From: Bacillota bacterium
GTDB taxonomy: Bacteria; Bacillota; Clostridia; Peptostreptococcales; Anaerovoracaceae
Direction: 5' to 3'
DNA: 19,844 nt
Assembly (NCBI GenBank): GCA_019420525.1
Contig: JAHZHA010000036.1
Location: 1-19,844, forward strand
Shown: positions 7,352-15,351 of the stretch, in pieces
Position numbering within the stretch: position 1 is the stretch's first letter
Layout: each line of letters starts with the position of its first letter
Position numbers and translations under genes: made by a program
Notes under the pieces: generated by a model
What the model was told of the DNA's origin: nothing
What the model saw: the letters and a program-made list of their open reading frames with translations, nothing else
Database searches by the model: none

Positions 7352-9754
7352 TTACATTTCTCTCTGAACGGCGCCCAGTCTTTCTTTCAGAGCCTCGAGA
7401 ACCTTTGAATGAACTGCATTTACTTCTTCGTCAGTCAGAGTTTTTTCCAGATCTCTGTAAGTCAGAGCGAAAGCTACACTCTTCTTTCCCTCGCCTACCT
7501 GTACACCGCGGTAAACGTCAAAGAGCGCAACATCTTCCAGAATTGCTCCGCCGTTTTCGAAAATTACTTCTTCGATTGCACCTACTGTAACTTCTTCATC
7601 TACCGTCAGAGAGATATCTCTCGTAACCGCAGGATATTTCGGCAGCGGCTTGTATACGATATCGGAACTGGCGTGAAGCATGATAATGGAGAAAAGTAGT
7701 TCGCAGGAATAAACCCGCGTACCGATGCCGTAACGTTCACAGACATCCGGATGCATCTCACCCATCGTACCGAGAAGTTCACCATTGTAAAGGATATTGG
7801 CACATCTTCCCGGATGATACATCGGCAGATTTTTCTCCGCTTCATAAACAGGCTCGTCCATTCCCATCAGAGACAAGAGCTGATTTATCATACCTTTGAG
7901 AGCGAAGAAATCGGCATCTTCTCCATACATTCCAATGCACAGACCTTCCGCTTCCGCAGGCTGGCCGTCGCAGTTGATGGCTACATTATTGAAAATCCTT
8001 CCGATTTCAAACAGCGACACATCCTTATTGCCTTTCGCATAGTTTTTCGCCAGCACGTCCATCATATTCGGCGTCAGCATCGTTCTCATGACGCTGCTGT
8101 CATCACCCAGCGGATTGATCAGCTTTACGAAATTTCTCTTTGAAAGATCCGTCTCGGATATATTTACTTTATCCACACTTCTCGGATTGACAAAACTGTA
8201 AGTCAGAATCTCGCTGGCGCCCAGAGCCGTCAGGATATCTCTCGCTTTCGTTCTGGCTTCTTCCTGTTTCGTCAGACGCGCGATCTCACAGCCCTGCGGC
8301 AGAGAAGTCGGCATCTTATCATAGCCGAACATGCGGGCAACCTCTTCCACATAGTCGACTTCAGACTCCAGATCCTGTCTCACCGTCGGAGGAGTGACCG
8401 TAACCGTATCGCCTTTTACATCACACTTCATCTCCAGGCTTTCGAAGATTTTTATCATATCTTCGCCCGGGATATCCGTGCCCAGAACGTGATTGACTCT
8501 CGAAATTCTCACATCTGTCGGATTTGCCTTCTGAACTTCCGGATATACATCGACGGCGCCTCCTGCGATCTTTCCACATCCCAGCTGTTCGATGAGATGG
8601 CAGACGCGTTCTGCCGCTTCCTCACAGAGATTTGCATCAATGCCTTTTTCATATCTGGATGATGCCTCTGTCCTGAGCGTCAGCTTCTTAGACGTGCTGC
8701 GGATCGAGTCTCCGTTGAAGTTCGCCACTTCCAGAATGACTGTCTTCGTATTTTCCGTAATCTCTGAATTGAGTCCGCCCATGACACCGGCGATACCGAT
8801 CTGTTTCTCCGCATCGCAGATCATCAGAGCGCCTTCCGGCATAACTCGTTCCACACCGTCCAGCGTCACAAACTTATCGCCTTCTTTCGCCGCGTCCACG
8901 ATGATCTTTCCGCCTGCCACAGTCGTGGCATCGAAAGCGTGAATCGGCTGACCGTATTCCATCATGACGAAATTCGTGATATCGACGATGTTATTGATCG
9001 GACGCATTCCGGCATGCATGAGGCATCTCTGCATCCACCACGGAGACTGTTCCACTTTGATATCCGTGATGACGTGAGCCGTATATCTCGGACAGAGATC
9101 CGGGCGCTTTACCTCTACATCTACATAATCCTTTACGTCGCCGAAAGTCTCCTTTACAGACGTATCCGGATATTTCAGTTCCGTTCCGAAAACCGCAGCC
9201 GCTTCTCTTGCCATACCGATCATGGACAGGCAGTCCGGGCGGTTTGGCGTGATTTCGAAATCTACCACATGGTCTTTCAGTTCCAGCACATCGGCGATAT
9301 CCAGCCCCGGCTGAATGCTGTCATCGAGAATCCAGATTCCGTCCCGGATAAGGGTATTGATCACCTTGTCCTCATATCCCATCTCCGCCGCGGAACACAG
9401 CATTCCGTCGGAAACGACGCCTCTGAGCTTACCCTTTTTGATCACCGTGCCGTCGGCCAGTTTTCCGCCGTCGCGTATAACAGGAACGACGGCTCCTTCA
9501 AAGACATTTTTTGCTCCGGTGACGATCTGGATCGGTTCGGCTTCCCCGACATCCACCTTGCAGACGACGAGACGGTCCGCATCCGGATGCTGCTCGATTT
9601 TCAGGATTCTGCCGGTGACGATCTTGGAAAACTTCGTGCCGTAAGGTTCCACCGTCTCGATATTGGAGCCGGAGAGAATCATTCTGTCGCAGAACTCATC
9701 GACTGGCACATCGACATCTGCGTAATCTTTAAGCCAATTTATGGAAACTAACAT
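7352..9754 (-). CDS. pheT: Phenylalanine--tRNA ligase beta subunit
   Basis: This is the large subunit of the cytosolic heterotetramer that charges tRNA-Phe. It provides tRNA binding and, in the B3/B4 domain, editing of misactivated Tyr. The 800 residues are full length. Visible features are an N-terminal SINWLKDY start, an EMAP-type OB-fold tRNA-binding domain (about 40-150, with QHPDADRLVVCKVDVG and GMLCSAAEMG), and the B3/B4 region with ITPNRPDCLSMIGMARE. The B5 and catalytic-like core follow, and the C-terminal ferredoxin-fold anticodon-binding domain (about 705-800) starts at KPLPKYPAVTRDIS. The ATG at 9754 has GAGAGG upstream. The gap to pheS is 64 bp and contains a small ATGCC/GGCAT stem (9799-9812) without a U-tract, so pheS and pheT are expected to be co-expressed. 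Confidence 0.98.
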   Translation of the reverse strand: MLVSINWLKDYADVDVPVDEFCDRMILSGSNIETVEPYGTKFSKIVTGRILKIEQHPDADRLVVCKVDVGEAEPIQIVTGAKNVFEGAVVPVIRDGGKLADGTVIKKGKLRGVVSDGMLCSAAEMGYEDKVINTLIRDGIWILDDSIQPGLDIADVLELKDHVVDFEITPNRPDCLSMIGMAREAAAVFGTELKYPDTSVKETFGDVKDYVDVEVKRPDLCPRYTAHVITDIKVEQSPWWMQRCLMHAGMRPINNIVDITNFVMMEYGQPIHAFDATTVAGGKIIVDAAKEGDKFVTLDGVERVMPEGALMICDAEKQIGIAGVMGGLNSEITENTKTVILEVANFNGDSIRSTSKKLTLRTEASSRYEKGIDANLCEEAAERVCHLIEQLGCGKIAGGAVDVYPEVQKANPTDVRISRVNHVLGTDIPGEDMIKIFESLEMKCDVKGDTVTVTPPTVRQDLESEVDYVEEVARMFGYDKMPTSLPQGCEIARLTKQEEARTKARDILTALGASEILTYSFVNPRSVDKVNISETDLSKRNFVKLINPLGDDSSVMRTMLTPNMMDVLAKNYAKGNKDVSLFEIGRIFNNVAINCDGQPAEAEGLCIGMYGEDADFFALKGMINQLLSLMGMDEPVYEAEKNLPMYHPGRCANILYNGELLGTMGEMHPDVCERYGIGTRVYSCELLFSIIMLHASSDIVYKPLPKYPAVTRDISLTVDEEVTVGAIEEVIFENGGAILEDVALFDVYRGVQVGEGKKSVAFALTYRDLEKTLTDEEVNAVHSKVLEALKERLGAVQREM

Positions 9755-9818
9755 GAAATATCTACCTCTCTGTCATATATATTAAAACATCTGCAGTTAT
9801 GCCCGCCGGCATTTCTTC

Positions 9819-10841
9819 CTATCTGAACTGCTTCAGGAAACGTTCGTCGTTTTCGTAGAACAGACGGATATCGTCCACGGCGTATTTCAGCATCGCGATA
9901 CGTTCCACGCCGATGCCGAAAGCGAATCCCGTGTATTTTTCCGTATCGATTCCGCCGACCTTGAGGACATTCGGGTGAACCATGCCGCAGCCGAGAATTT
10001 CGATCCAGCCGCTTCCCTTGCACACGCTGCAGCCCTTGCCCCCGCATTTGAAGCAGGATACGTCCACTTCCGCACTCGGTTCCGTAAACGGGAAGTGGTG
10101 CGGTCTGAACTTGGTCAGAGTGTCAGGACCGAACATCTGTCTCGCAAACTCGCCCAGCGTACCTTTCAGATCTGCCATCGTGATGCCTTCGCCTACCACG
10201 AGGCCTTCCACCTGATGGAATACAGGAGAATGCGTAGCATCCGGCGTATCGCACCGGTACACGCGGCCCGGAGAGATGACTCTCAAAGGAGGCTCCTTTG
10301 TCAGAAGCGTTCTCGCCTGAACGGGAGAAGTCTGCGTTCTGAGGATTGTCTTGTCCGTGATATAGAAAGTGTCCGTCAAATCTCTGGAAGGATGATTCGG
10401 TCCCGCATTGAGCGCATCGAAATTCATGAAGACAGTCTCTACTTCCGGGCCTTCTACGATCTCAAATCCCATATTCATGAAGATCTTCGACATCTCGTCA
10501 ATCGTCTGCGTGATCGGATGCTTTACTCCCAGACTTCTGATTCTGCCCGGCTCCGTAACATCGATAACTTCAGCTGCCAGCTTCGCCTGCTTTTTCTTTT
10601 CTTTGAGTTCCGTCATCTTTTCATCGAGAAGTTTTTCGATCTCGGCTCTGACTTCATTTGCTTTTTTGCCGACTTCTTTCCGCTCGTCAGCGCCGAGACT
10701 TCCCATGGAACGCAAAATTTCCGTCAGCCTTCCTTTTTTTCCCAGGACCTTGACTCTGATCTCTTCAGCCTTCTCAGGAGAAGCCGCTTCGCTCAGCTGT
10801 TTCTTCGCTTCCTCCAAAATTGTCATAAGCTGTTTCTGCAT
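9819..10841 (-). CDS. pheS: Phenylalanine--tRNA ligase alpha subunit
   Basis: This is the catalytic subunit of the class II Phe-tRNA synthetase, which activates Phe and transfers it to tRNA-Phe together with PheT. It has 340 residues. An N-terminal coiled-coil region (about 1-95) contacts tRNA. The catalytic domain has HPSRDLTDTFYI, FPFTEPSAEVDVSCF, a Cys-rich insertion CFKCGGKGCSVCKGSGW resembling a zinc-knuckle pattern seen in many Firmicutes PheS, GCGMVHPNVL, and motif 3 near the C terminus (GFAFGIGVERIAMLKY). The start was set at ATG 10841 because GGAGG (10853-10849) lies exactly seven nt upstream. The longer in-frame start at 10862 would place that site inside the gene and adds seven residues. 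It follows rlmP after 60 bp, the same order as in Bacillus. Confidence 0.97.
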   Translation of the reverse strand: MQKQLMTILEEAKKQLSEAASPEKAEEIRVKVLGKKGRLTEILRSMGSLGADERKEVGKKANEVRAEIEKLLDEKMTELKEKKKQAKLAAEVIDVTEPGRIRSLGVKHPITQTIDEMSKIFMNMGFEIVEGPEVETVFMNFDALNAGPNHPSRDLTDTFYITDKTILRTQTSPVQARTLLTKEPPLRVISPGRVYRCDTPDATHSPVFHQVEGLVVGEGITMADLKGTLGEFARQMFGPDTLTKFRPHHFPFTEPSAEVDVSCFKCGGKGCSVCKGSGWIEILGCGMVHPNVLKVGGIDTEKYTGFAFGIGVERIAMLKYAVDDIRLFYENDERFLKQFR

Positions 10842-10848
10842 ATATATT

Positions 10849-10853
10849 CCTCC
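10849..10853 (-). promoter_or_regulatory. Ribosome binding site deciding the pheS start
   Basis: GGAGG on the minus strand, seven nt before ATG 10841, selects this start over the in-frame ATG at 10862, which lies upstream of the site. Confidence 0.8.
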
Positions 10854-10901
10854 ATCTGTCATTTTCTTTCCGATATCACTCTGCCTGCCGAAGATTCAGC
10901 C

Positions 10902-11720
10902 TCACGGGCCGGCTCTCTTTCGGAGTCTCTGACGCACCGATTCATACATGATCACCGATGCCGCCACACCTGCGTTTAACGATTCCACCGTACCCTCCAT
11001 GGGAATGCTGACTAGCAGCCGGGCCTTCTGCATGAATTCGTCACAGGCTCCGTTGGCTTCGTTTCCGATGATCAACGCGGTATTTTCCGCGATATCCTCC
11101 TCAAAATAATTTTTTTCCGCTCGCGGAGAGGTGCAGACCGTCCGGAATCCCCGGTCCGACAAGAGCCGAAGCGCTTCTTCAGGCTGATTTGCATAAGCAA
11201 ATGAGACGCGGTACAGAGATCCCGCCGCCGCTCTCACCGTCTTCGGGGAAAAGATATCCGCCGTTCCTTTCATCACGAGAATCCTGCGGAATCCTGCCGC
11301 GTCAGCCGTCCGGATGATTGTCCCGAGATTTCCGGGATCCTGCAGTCTGTCCAGAACGATGACGTTCGACGGTTTTCCGTCAAAGAAATGCCCGACATCG
11401 CAGTCGGGCTGTTTCACTGCCGCCGCGATTCCCTGCGGCGTATCCGTATTTACCGTGTGATCAAAAAGAGCTTTGGGAAGAACGAAGATATCGCAGTTCT
11501 TCTCTCCTAGGCGCTCTGCCAGCGCCTTTCCCTCAGCTTCTCCGAAAAAGTCCTCTCTGACAAATGCGCTGTCGAATTCCGCGCCGTTTTTCAGAGCTTC
11601 TTCTACCAGATTGATCCCTTCCGCAACGTACAGCTTCCACTTTTCTCTGTATTTTCTCCGGTAAAGCCTGGCAAAATTTTTCAATTTTTCGTTCTGCAAC
11701 GATGTGATTCGCTGTAACAT
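10902..11720 (-). CDS. rlmP: SPOUT-family 23S rRNA 2'-O-methyltransferase (RlmP/YsgA-like)
   Basis: This is a TrmH/SpoU-type RNA methyltransferase of 272 residues, expected to use S-adenosylmethionine to methylate a ribose in 23S rRNA. The N-terminal substrate-binding domain (about 1-95) begins ITSLQNEKLKNFARLYRRKY and contains YVAEGINLVEEAL, typical of the RlmB/YsgA group. The three SPOUT knot motifs are visible: LDRLQDPGNLGTIIRTADAAG (quoted in part), IIGNEANGACDE, and IPMEGTVESLNAGVAASV. In Bacillus the corresponding gene, ysgA, lies directly upstream of pheS and was, as I recall, shown to modify G2553. The same position here supports that assignment, but the exact target is inferred. The ATG at 11720 has GAAGGA upstream. 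It starts 27 nt after the ftsZ terminator, and I see no good promoter in between, so its transcription source is unclear. Confidence 0.88.
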   Translation of the reverse strand: MLQRITSLQNEKLKNFARLYRRKYREKWKLYVAEGINLVEEALKNGAEFDSAFVREDFFGEAEGKALAERLGEKNCDIFVLPKALFDHTVNTDTPQGIAAAVKQPDCDVGHFFDGKPSNVIVLDRLQDPGNLGTIIRTADAAGFRRILVMKGTADIFSPKTVRAAAGSLYRVSFAYANQPEEALRLLSDRGFRTVCTSPRAEKNYFEEDIAENTALIIGNEANGACDEFMQKARLLVSIPMEGTVESLNAGVAASVIMYESVRQRLRKRAGP

Positions 11721-11743
11721 ATTCTGTCCTTCAGATATATTGA

Positions 11744-11773
11744 GACAAAAAGCCGGCTCATCACCGGCTTTTC
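11744..11773 (-). terminator. Intrinsic terminator after ftsZ
   Basis: AAAAGCCGG (11748-11756) and CCGGCTTTT (11764-11772) form a 9-bp stem around a 7-nt loop. On the minus strand the stem is followed by TTTTTGTCT, a good U-tract. It starts 28 nt after the ftsZ stop codon. Because the stem is flanked by A on one side and T on the other, it could work in both directions, though there is no plus-strand gene here for it to serve. Confidence 0.88.
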
Positions 11774-11800
11774 TGATTTTCTCAGTTTTTCTGATTTCTC

Positions 11801-12955
11801 CTAAAATTTGTTGTTTACCGCTTTCATCGCATTCTTCAGGAATTCAGGAACCTCGATGTCATCCTCTTCCGGCAGTTCCTGCTGCGGTTCATTGTCAGCA
11901 GATGCCGCTGCGGTATCCTCTTCTTTTGCTGCAGAAGCTGCGGAAGCTGCTGCATGACGAACTACTGGAGCCGGTTCTTCCGGAATCTCATTTTCCTCTT
12001 CTTCGTCTTCAAAGCCGGTAGCGATGACTGTGATCCGAATTTCATCTTCCAGATCTTCTTTAATGGACGCACCAAAAATGATATTGGCGTCTCTGGCTGC
12101 GGCCTTTTCGATGAGATCTGCAGCTTCGTTGGCCTCCAGCATTCCAAGATCGTATCCGCCCATGATGTTGAGGAGAATCGCCTTGGCTCCATCGATGGAA
12201 GTCTCGAGAAGCGGACTTCCGATAGCTTCCTTGACCGCATCGATGACTCTGTTTTCGCCTCTGCCGACACCGACACCCATGTGAGCAATACCTCTGTCAC
12301 TCATGACAGTCTTGACATCTGCAAAGTCCAGATTGATGACACCCGATTCGGCGATCAGATCGGTAATGCCCTGAACGCCCTGACGCAGAACGTCATCCGC
12401 CATGCTGAACGCCTCCTGCATCGTCGTATTCTTTTCGGAAATCTGGAGCAGCTTGTCATTCGGAACGACGACAAGAGAATCCACATACTTCTTCAGGTAT
12501 TCGATACCGAGCTCTGCGTGATCTCTTCTTCTCTTACCTTCAAATGTAAATGGTTTCGTTACGACGCCCACCGTGAGAATGCCGCTCTCCTTGGCAGCTT
12601 TTGCGATAACGGGAGCTGCTCCTGTTCCGGTGCCACCTCCCATACCTGCTGTGATAAATACCATATCCACGCCGTCGAAATATTTTGTGATTTCATCAAG
12701 ATTTTCTTCGGCTGCTTTCATGCCTGTCTCAGGATTAGCACCGGCACCGAGGCCTCTGGTGAGTTTTTCGCCGATCTGGACTTTCGTCTCGGCTACCGAG
12801 CGGTTCAGCGCCTGCTTGTCCGTGTTTACAACGATATAAGAAACTCCCTTCAGTCCGGCTTCGATCATGCGGTTCACAGCGTTTCCGCCGCCGCCGCCGA
12901 CACCGATTACCTTGATCTGGGCATTGTCTTCCACATTCACTTCAAATTGTAACAT
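11801..12955 (-). CDS. ftsZ: Cell division protein FtsZ
   Basis: FtsZ is the tubulin-like GTPase that polymerises into the cytokinetic ring on the inner face of the membrane. The 384 residues show the GTP-binding start (IKVIGVGGGGGNAVNRM), the tubulin signature GGGTGTGAAP near 107-114, the T7-loop region around NLDFADVKTVM, and the GTPase core to about 318. An Ala/Glu-rich flexible linker follows (about 318-365), then the conserved C-terminal peptide DDIEVPEFLKNAM, which binds partners such as ZapA-independent membrane tethers. The ATG at 12955 has a perfect AGGAGG (12971-12966) ten nt upstream. It has its own promoter in the gap after ftsQ and a terminator 28 nt after its stop, so it can be a single-gene unit. 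No ftsA lies next to it. Confidence 0.99.
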   Translation of the reverse strand: MLQFEVNVEDNAQIKVIGVGGGGGNAVNRMIEAGLKGVSYIVVNTDKQALNRSVAETKVQIGEKLTRGLGAGANPETGMKAAEENLDEITKYFDGVDMVFITAGMGGGTGTGAAPVIAKAAKESGILTVGVVTKPFTFEGKRRRDHAELGIEYLKKYVDSLVVVPNDKLLQISEKNTTMQEAFSMADDVLRQGVQGITDLIAESGVINLDFADVKTVMSDRGIAHMGVGVGRGENRVIDAVKEAIGSPLLETSIDGAKAILLNIMGGYDLGMLEANEAADLIEKAAARDANIIFGASIKEDLEDEIRITVIATGFEDEEEENEIPEEPAPVVRHAAASAASAAKEEDTAAASADNEPQQELPEEDDIEVPEFLKNAMKAVNNKF

Positions 12956-12989
12956 TATGTAGTAACCTCCTGTTACTTAGATACAGAAT

Positions 12990-13018
12990 ATTTTATCATA
13001 ACACTATACTTATCGCAA
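12990..13018 (-). promoter_or_regulatory. Promoter of ftsZ
   Basis: The minus strand reads TTGCGA (13018-13013), a 17-nt spacer, then TAAAAT (12995-12990). A TG one base before the -10 gives an extended -10 element (TGATAAAAT). The expected start is near 12983, leaving a leader of about 28 nt that holds the AGGAGG site. The rest of the 161-bp ftsQ-ftsZ gap shows no clear terminator, so read-through from ftsQ may add to expression. Confidence 0.75.
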
Positions 13019-13116
13019 CAACTACCATCAAAATGAATTCTCTGTTTTTGCTGTTCCGGACGGATGGAATCTTCCGCCGTACCGTGCCGTTTTTCATCAG
13101 TCCAGGCCGTCGCAGA

Positions 13117-14025
13117 TCACCTGATTACAGGATTGAAAGCCGCATATCCGTCGCCGCTGATGGTAATCACTCCGCGGCTGACCTGCCTCTGACCGAGATC
13201 ATAGATGGCAGCTTTCAGCTCTTCCGTGTGTTCCGCGATATCGATACATTCTCCCTGACACAGCAGCGTGTCGGTAATGTTGCCTTTTACCGAAGTCGCC
13301 GTGAGCATTTCAATTTTCTTGAAATAGAGTCCCGATTCGTTTACTTTATTTATCATAGTGAGAAGAGCTGCGAAATCACATCCGTCTTTCACCGCCGGAA
13401 CTTCCCCGATTTCATACTTAGCAATACTTACGCCCGTGAGTACGGTGACTCCCCGGACGTCATCCGCATAATCGATGGCTCTGCCCTCATCGTCCATAAT
13501 GACATATTTTGATTTATATTTAACCGCTAATGTCGGAATTTTTTCCTCTATTTTTATAACATAAGTATCCGGTATCTGCCTGTCGATTTTTGCCGAGGCG
13601 ATATACACATTTTTTTTCAGTTTCGACTTCACTTCTCTGCTGCTGACCGCAAAGAGGTTGTCCCCGATACTGACCCCGGCCATCTCGATGATCTCCTCAT
13701 CGCTCATCAGCTGGTTCCCCTCCACTTCAATCACCGAAATCGTAAAGAGCGGAGATCTCAGCAGCAGGATGAAAACCGCCGCCGCGGCCAGAATGAGAAC
13801 CAGCCGCAGCATATAATGTTTTTTCTTTCGTTTTTTCTTTTTCTTTTTTTTCTTTTTTTCTGAATTTTCCCGCTCCGGATCGGCTCCGTACTCCGCTTCT
13901 CCTTCACCGGGTTCACGTCCTTCCTCCGTGTCAAAAAAGGTGTACTGCATATCGTAGTCCGCATCTATGCCGCCATATATATCTGTCGATGTCCGGAAGC
14001 TGTCATTTTCTCTGTCGTTATTCAT
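13117..14025 (-). CDS. ftsQ: Cell division protein FtsQ/DivIB
   Basis: FtsQ/DivIB is a bitopic membrane protein of the divisome that works with FtsL and FtsB/DivIC to control septal wall synthesis. The 302 residues show an acidic cytoplasmic N terminus (1-56, rich in Asp and Glu), then nine Lys, Arg and three Lys (57-69). One membrane segment follows at about 72-89 (LRLVLILAAAAVFILLL). The extracellular POTRA domain is at about 94-165 (TISVIEVEGNQLMSDEEII) and the beta domain runs to the C terminus. The start was set at ATG 14025 because AGAGG lies six nt upstream. The ATG at 14058 lies within the murA coding region. Only one base separates the murA stop codon from this start, so translation is probably coupled. 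Its place between murA and ftsZ fits the family. Confidence 0.93.
   Translation of the reverse strand: MNNDRENDSFRTSTDIYGGIDADYDMQYTFFDTEEGREPGEGEAEYGADPERENSEKKKKKKKKKRKKKHYMLRLVLILAAAAVFILLLRSPLFTISVIEVEGNQLMSDEEIIEMAGVSIGDNLFAVSSREVKSKLKKNVYIASAKIDRQIPDTYVIKIEEKIPTLAVKYKSKYVIMDDEGRAIDYADDVRGVTVLTGVSIAKYEIGEVPAVKDGCDFAALLTMINKVNESGLYFKKIEMLTATSVKGNITDTLLCQGECIDIAEHTEELKAAIYDLGQRQVSRGVITISGDGYAAFNPVIR
13819..13860 (-). repeat. A-tract run coding the FtsQ polylysine
   Basis: The coding strand has consecutive A runs of 7, 8, 5 and 6, broken by single G or CG. They encode nine Lys, Arg and three Lys just before the membrane segment. Such runs are prone to slippage in replication, transcription and sequencing, so the number of Lys codons may vary. 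Confidence 0.85.
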
Positions 14026-14026
14026 T

Positions 14027-15286
14027 TCAGACCTCTTTAACACGCGCAATGTCGGCACCCAGATCTCTGAGTGACACTTCTAATTTATCATACCCTCTGT
14101 CGATGAGGCAAACATTTTCAACAACGGTATCTCCCTGAGCCGCAAGCCCGGCGATCACCAGGGCCGCTCCGCCTCTCAGATCTTCTGCTTTTACTCTGGC
14201 CCCGTGCAGTCTCTCCACTCCGTTGATACATGCCCGGTTTCCGAAGAGTGTGATATCCGCTCCCATGAGACGGAGATATTTCAGGACTTTAAATCTGTTT
14301 TCAAATATATTTTCTTCTATGACGCTGACTCCCTTTGACTGCGTCATGGCAGCCAGAAATTGAGACTGAAGATCGGTGGGAAATCCCGGATACGGCCGCG
14401 TCTCCACCTTGCCCGGTGACAGAAGCCGTTCCGGCGCTGAGACCCCGACGCCGTCTTCCTGAATTTCAATCGTGACACCGGTGCGCTTTACACAGCCGAG
14501 AAAAGCGTCCATATCCGCTGCCGGCGCATTTTTAATAAAAATTTCGCCTCCAGTAGCGGCCGCGGCAAGAATCAGCGTGCCCGATTCGATTCGATCAGGC
14601 ATCACCGTCCATTCTGCGCCGCGAAGACGTCTCTTCCCCGAAATGATAATCACGGACGTTCCCGCTCCGCTGATTTCCGCCCCCATGGCGTTCAGAAAAT
14701 TCTGAAGTTCGGTGATCTCCGGTTCCCGGGCCGCATTGCGGATTACCGTTATGCCTTCTGCCATAGCGGCCGCCATCATGACATTTTCCGTAGCTCCCAC
14801 GCTGGGAAACGGCAGTCTCACCGCCGCTCCTCTGAGACTCTCCGCTCTGCAGATAATCTCGCCGCCGCGCTCTTCAATCTCCGCTCCCAACTTTCGTAAA
14901 GCATCCAGATGGATATCCACCGGACGTTTTCCGATATCGCATCCTCCGGGAAATCCCATGCGTACAGATTTTTTCCGTGCCAGCATGGGACCCAGCAGAA
15001 ATACGGAAGACCGGAGTTCTCTCACCAGATCCTCGTGAAGAAAAGCTTCATCTGATACTCCGGGACGCACCCGTACACGTCCTCCGCTGAAATCTGTACG
15101 GCAGCCTGCAGCCTCAAGAATACCCAGCATGGCATAGACATCTGACAGCGCCGGACAATTGTACAAAAAAGTCTCCCCGTCTGCCATGACGGAAGCTGCC
15201 ATCAGCGGCAGAACCGCATTCTTTGCACCGCCGGCGCTCACTGTGCCGCTGAGCTTTCTTCCGCCCGATATATGATATGTGTCCAA
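14027..15286 (-). CDS. murA: UDP-N-acetylglucosamine 1-carboxyvinyltransferase (MurA)
   Basis: MurA transfers enolpyruvate from phosphoenolpyruvate to UDP-GlcNAc, the first committed step of peptidoglycan synthesis in the cytoplasm. Fosfomycin targets it. The start was set at a TTG codon at 15286: AGGAGG (15299-15294) sits seven nt upstream, and this start puts the conserved Lys-Asn pair at residues 22-23 (GGAKNAVLP), the same numbering as in E. coli. The result is 419 residues, the normal family length. The catalytic loop reads GFPGGCDIGKRPVD, with the reactive Cys at 116, so the enzyme keeps the Cys whose loss gives fosfomycin resistance. An in-frame ATG at 15328 would add 14 residues but lacks a good site. 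The gene lies 65 nt after murG and its stop codon nearly touches the ftsQ start. Confidence 0.97.
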   Translation of the reverse strand: MDTYHISGGRKLSGTVSAGGAKNAVLPLMAASVMADGETFLYNCPALSDVYAMLGILEAAGCRTDFSGGRVRVRPGVSDEAFLHEDLVRELRSSVFLLGPMLARKKSVRMGFPGGCDIGKRPVDIHLDALRKLGAEIEERGGEIICRAESLRGAAVRLPFPSVGATENVMMAAAMAEGITVIRNAAREPEITELQNFLNAMGAEISGAGTSVIIISGKRRLRGAEWTVMPDRIESGTLILAAAATGGEIFIKNAPAADMDAFLGCVKRTGVTIEIQEDGVGVSAPERLLSPGKVETRPYPGFPTDLQSQFLAAMTQSKGVSVIEENIFENRFKVLKYLRLMGADITLFGNRACINGVERLHGARVKAEDLRGGAALVIAGLAAQGDTVVENVCLIDRGYDKLEVSLRDLGADIARVKEV

Positions 15287-15293
15287 GACAGCA

Positions 15294-15299
15294 CCTCCT
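15294..15299 (-). promoter_or_regulatory. Ribosome binding site deciding the TTG start of murA
   Basis: A perfect AGGAGG on the minus strand, seven nt before TTG 15286. It makes the rare TTG start more likely than the upstream in-frame ATG at 15328. Confidence 0.82.
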
Positions 15300-15351
15300 C
15301 TGTTCTTCAGTATATGCAGAGAAAGCATCTGTCGTTCCGTCTATCTGTCGT

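Noticed and set aside
9799..9812. ATGCC/GGCAT stem in the pheS-pheT gap as a terminator
   Set aside because: The stem has 5 bp and no U-tract directly follows, and a terminator between two subunits of one enzyme would make little sense.
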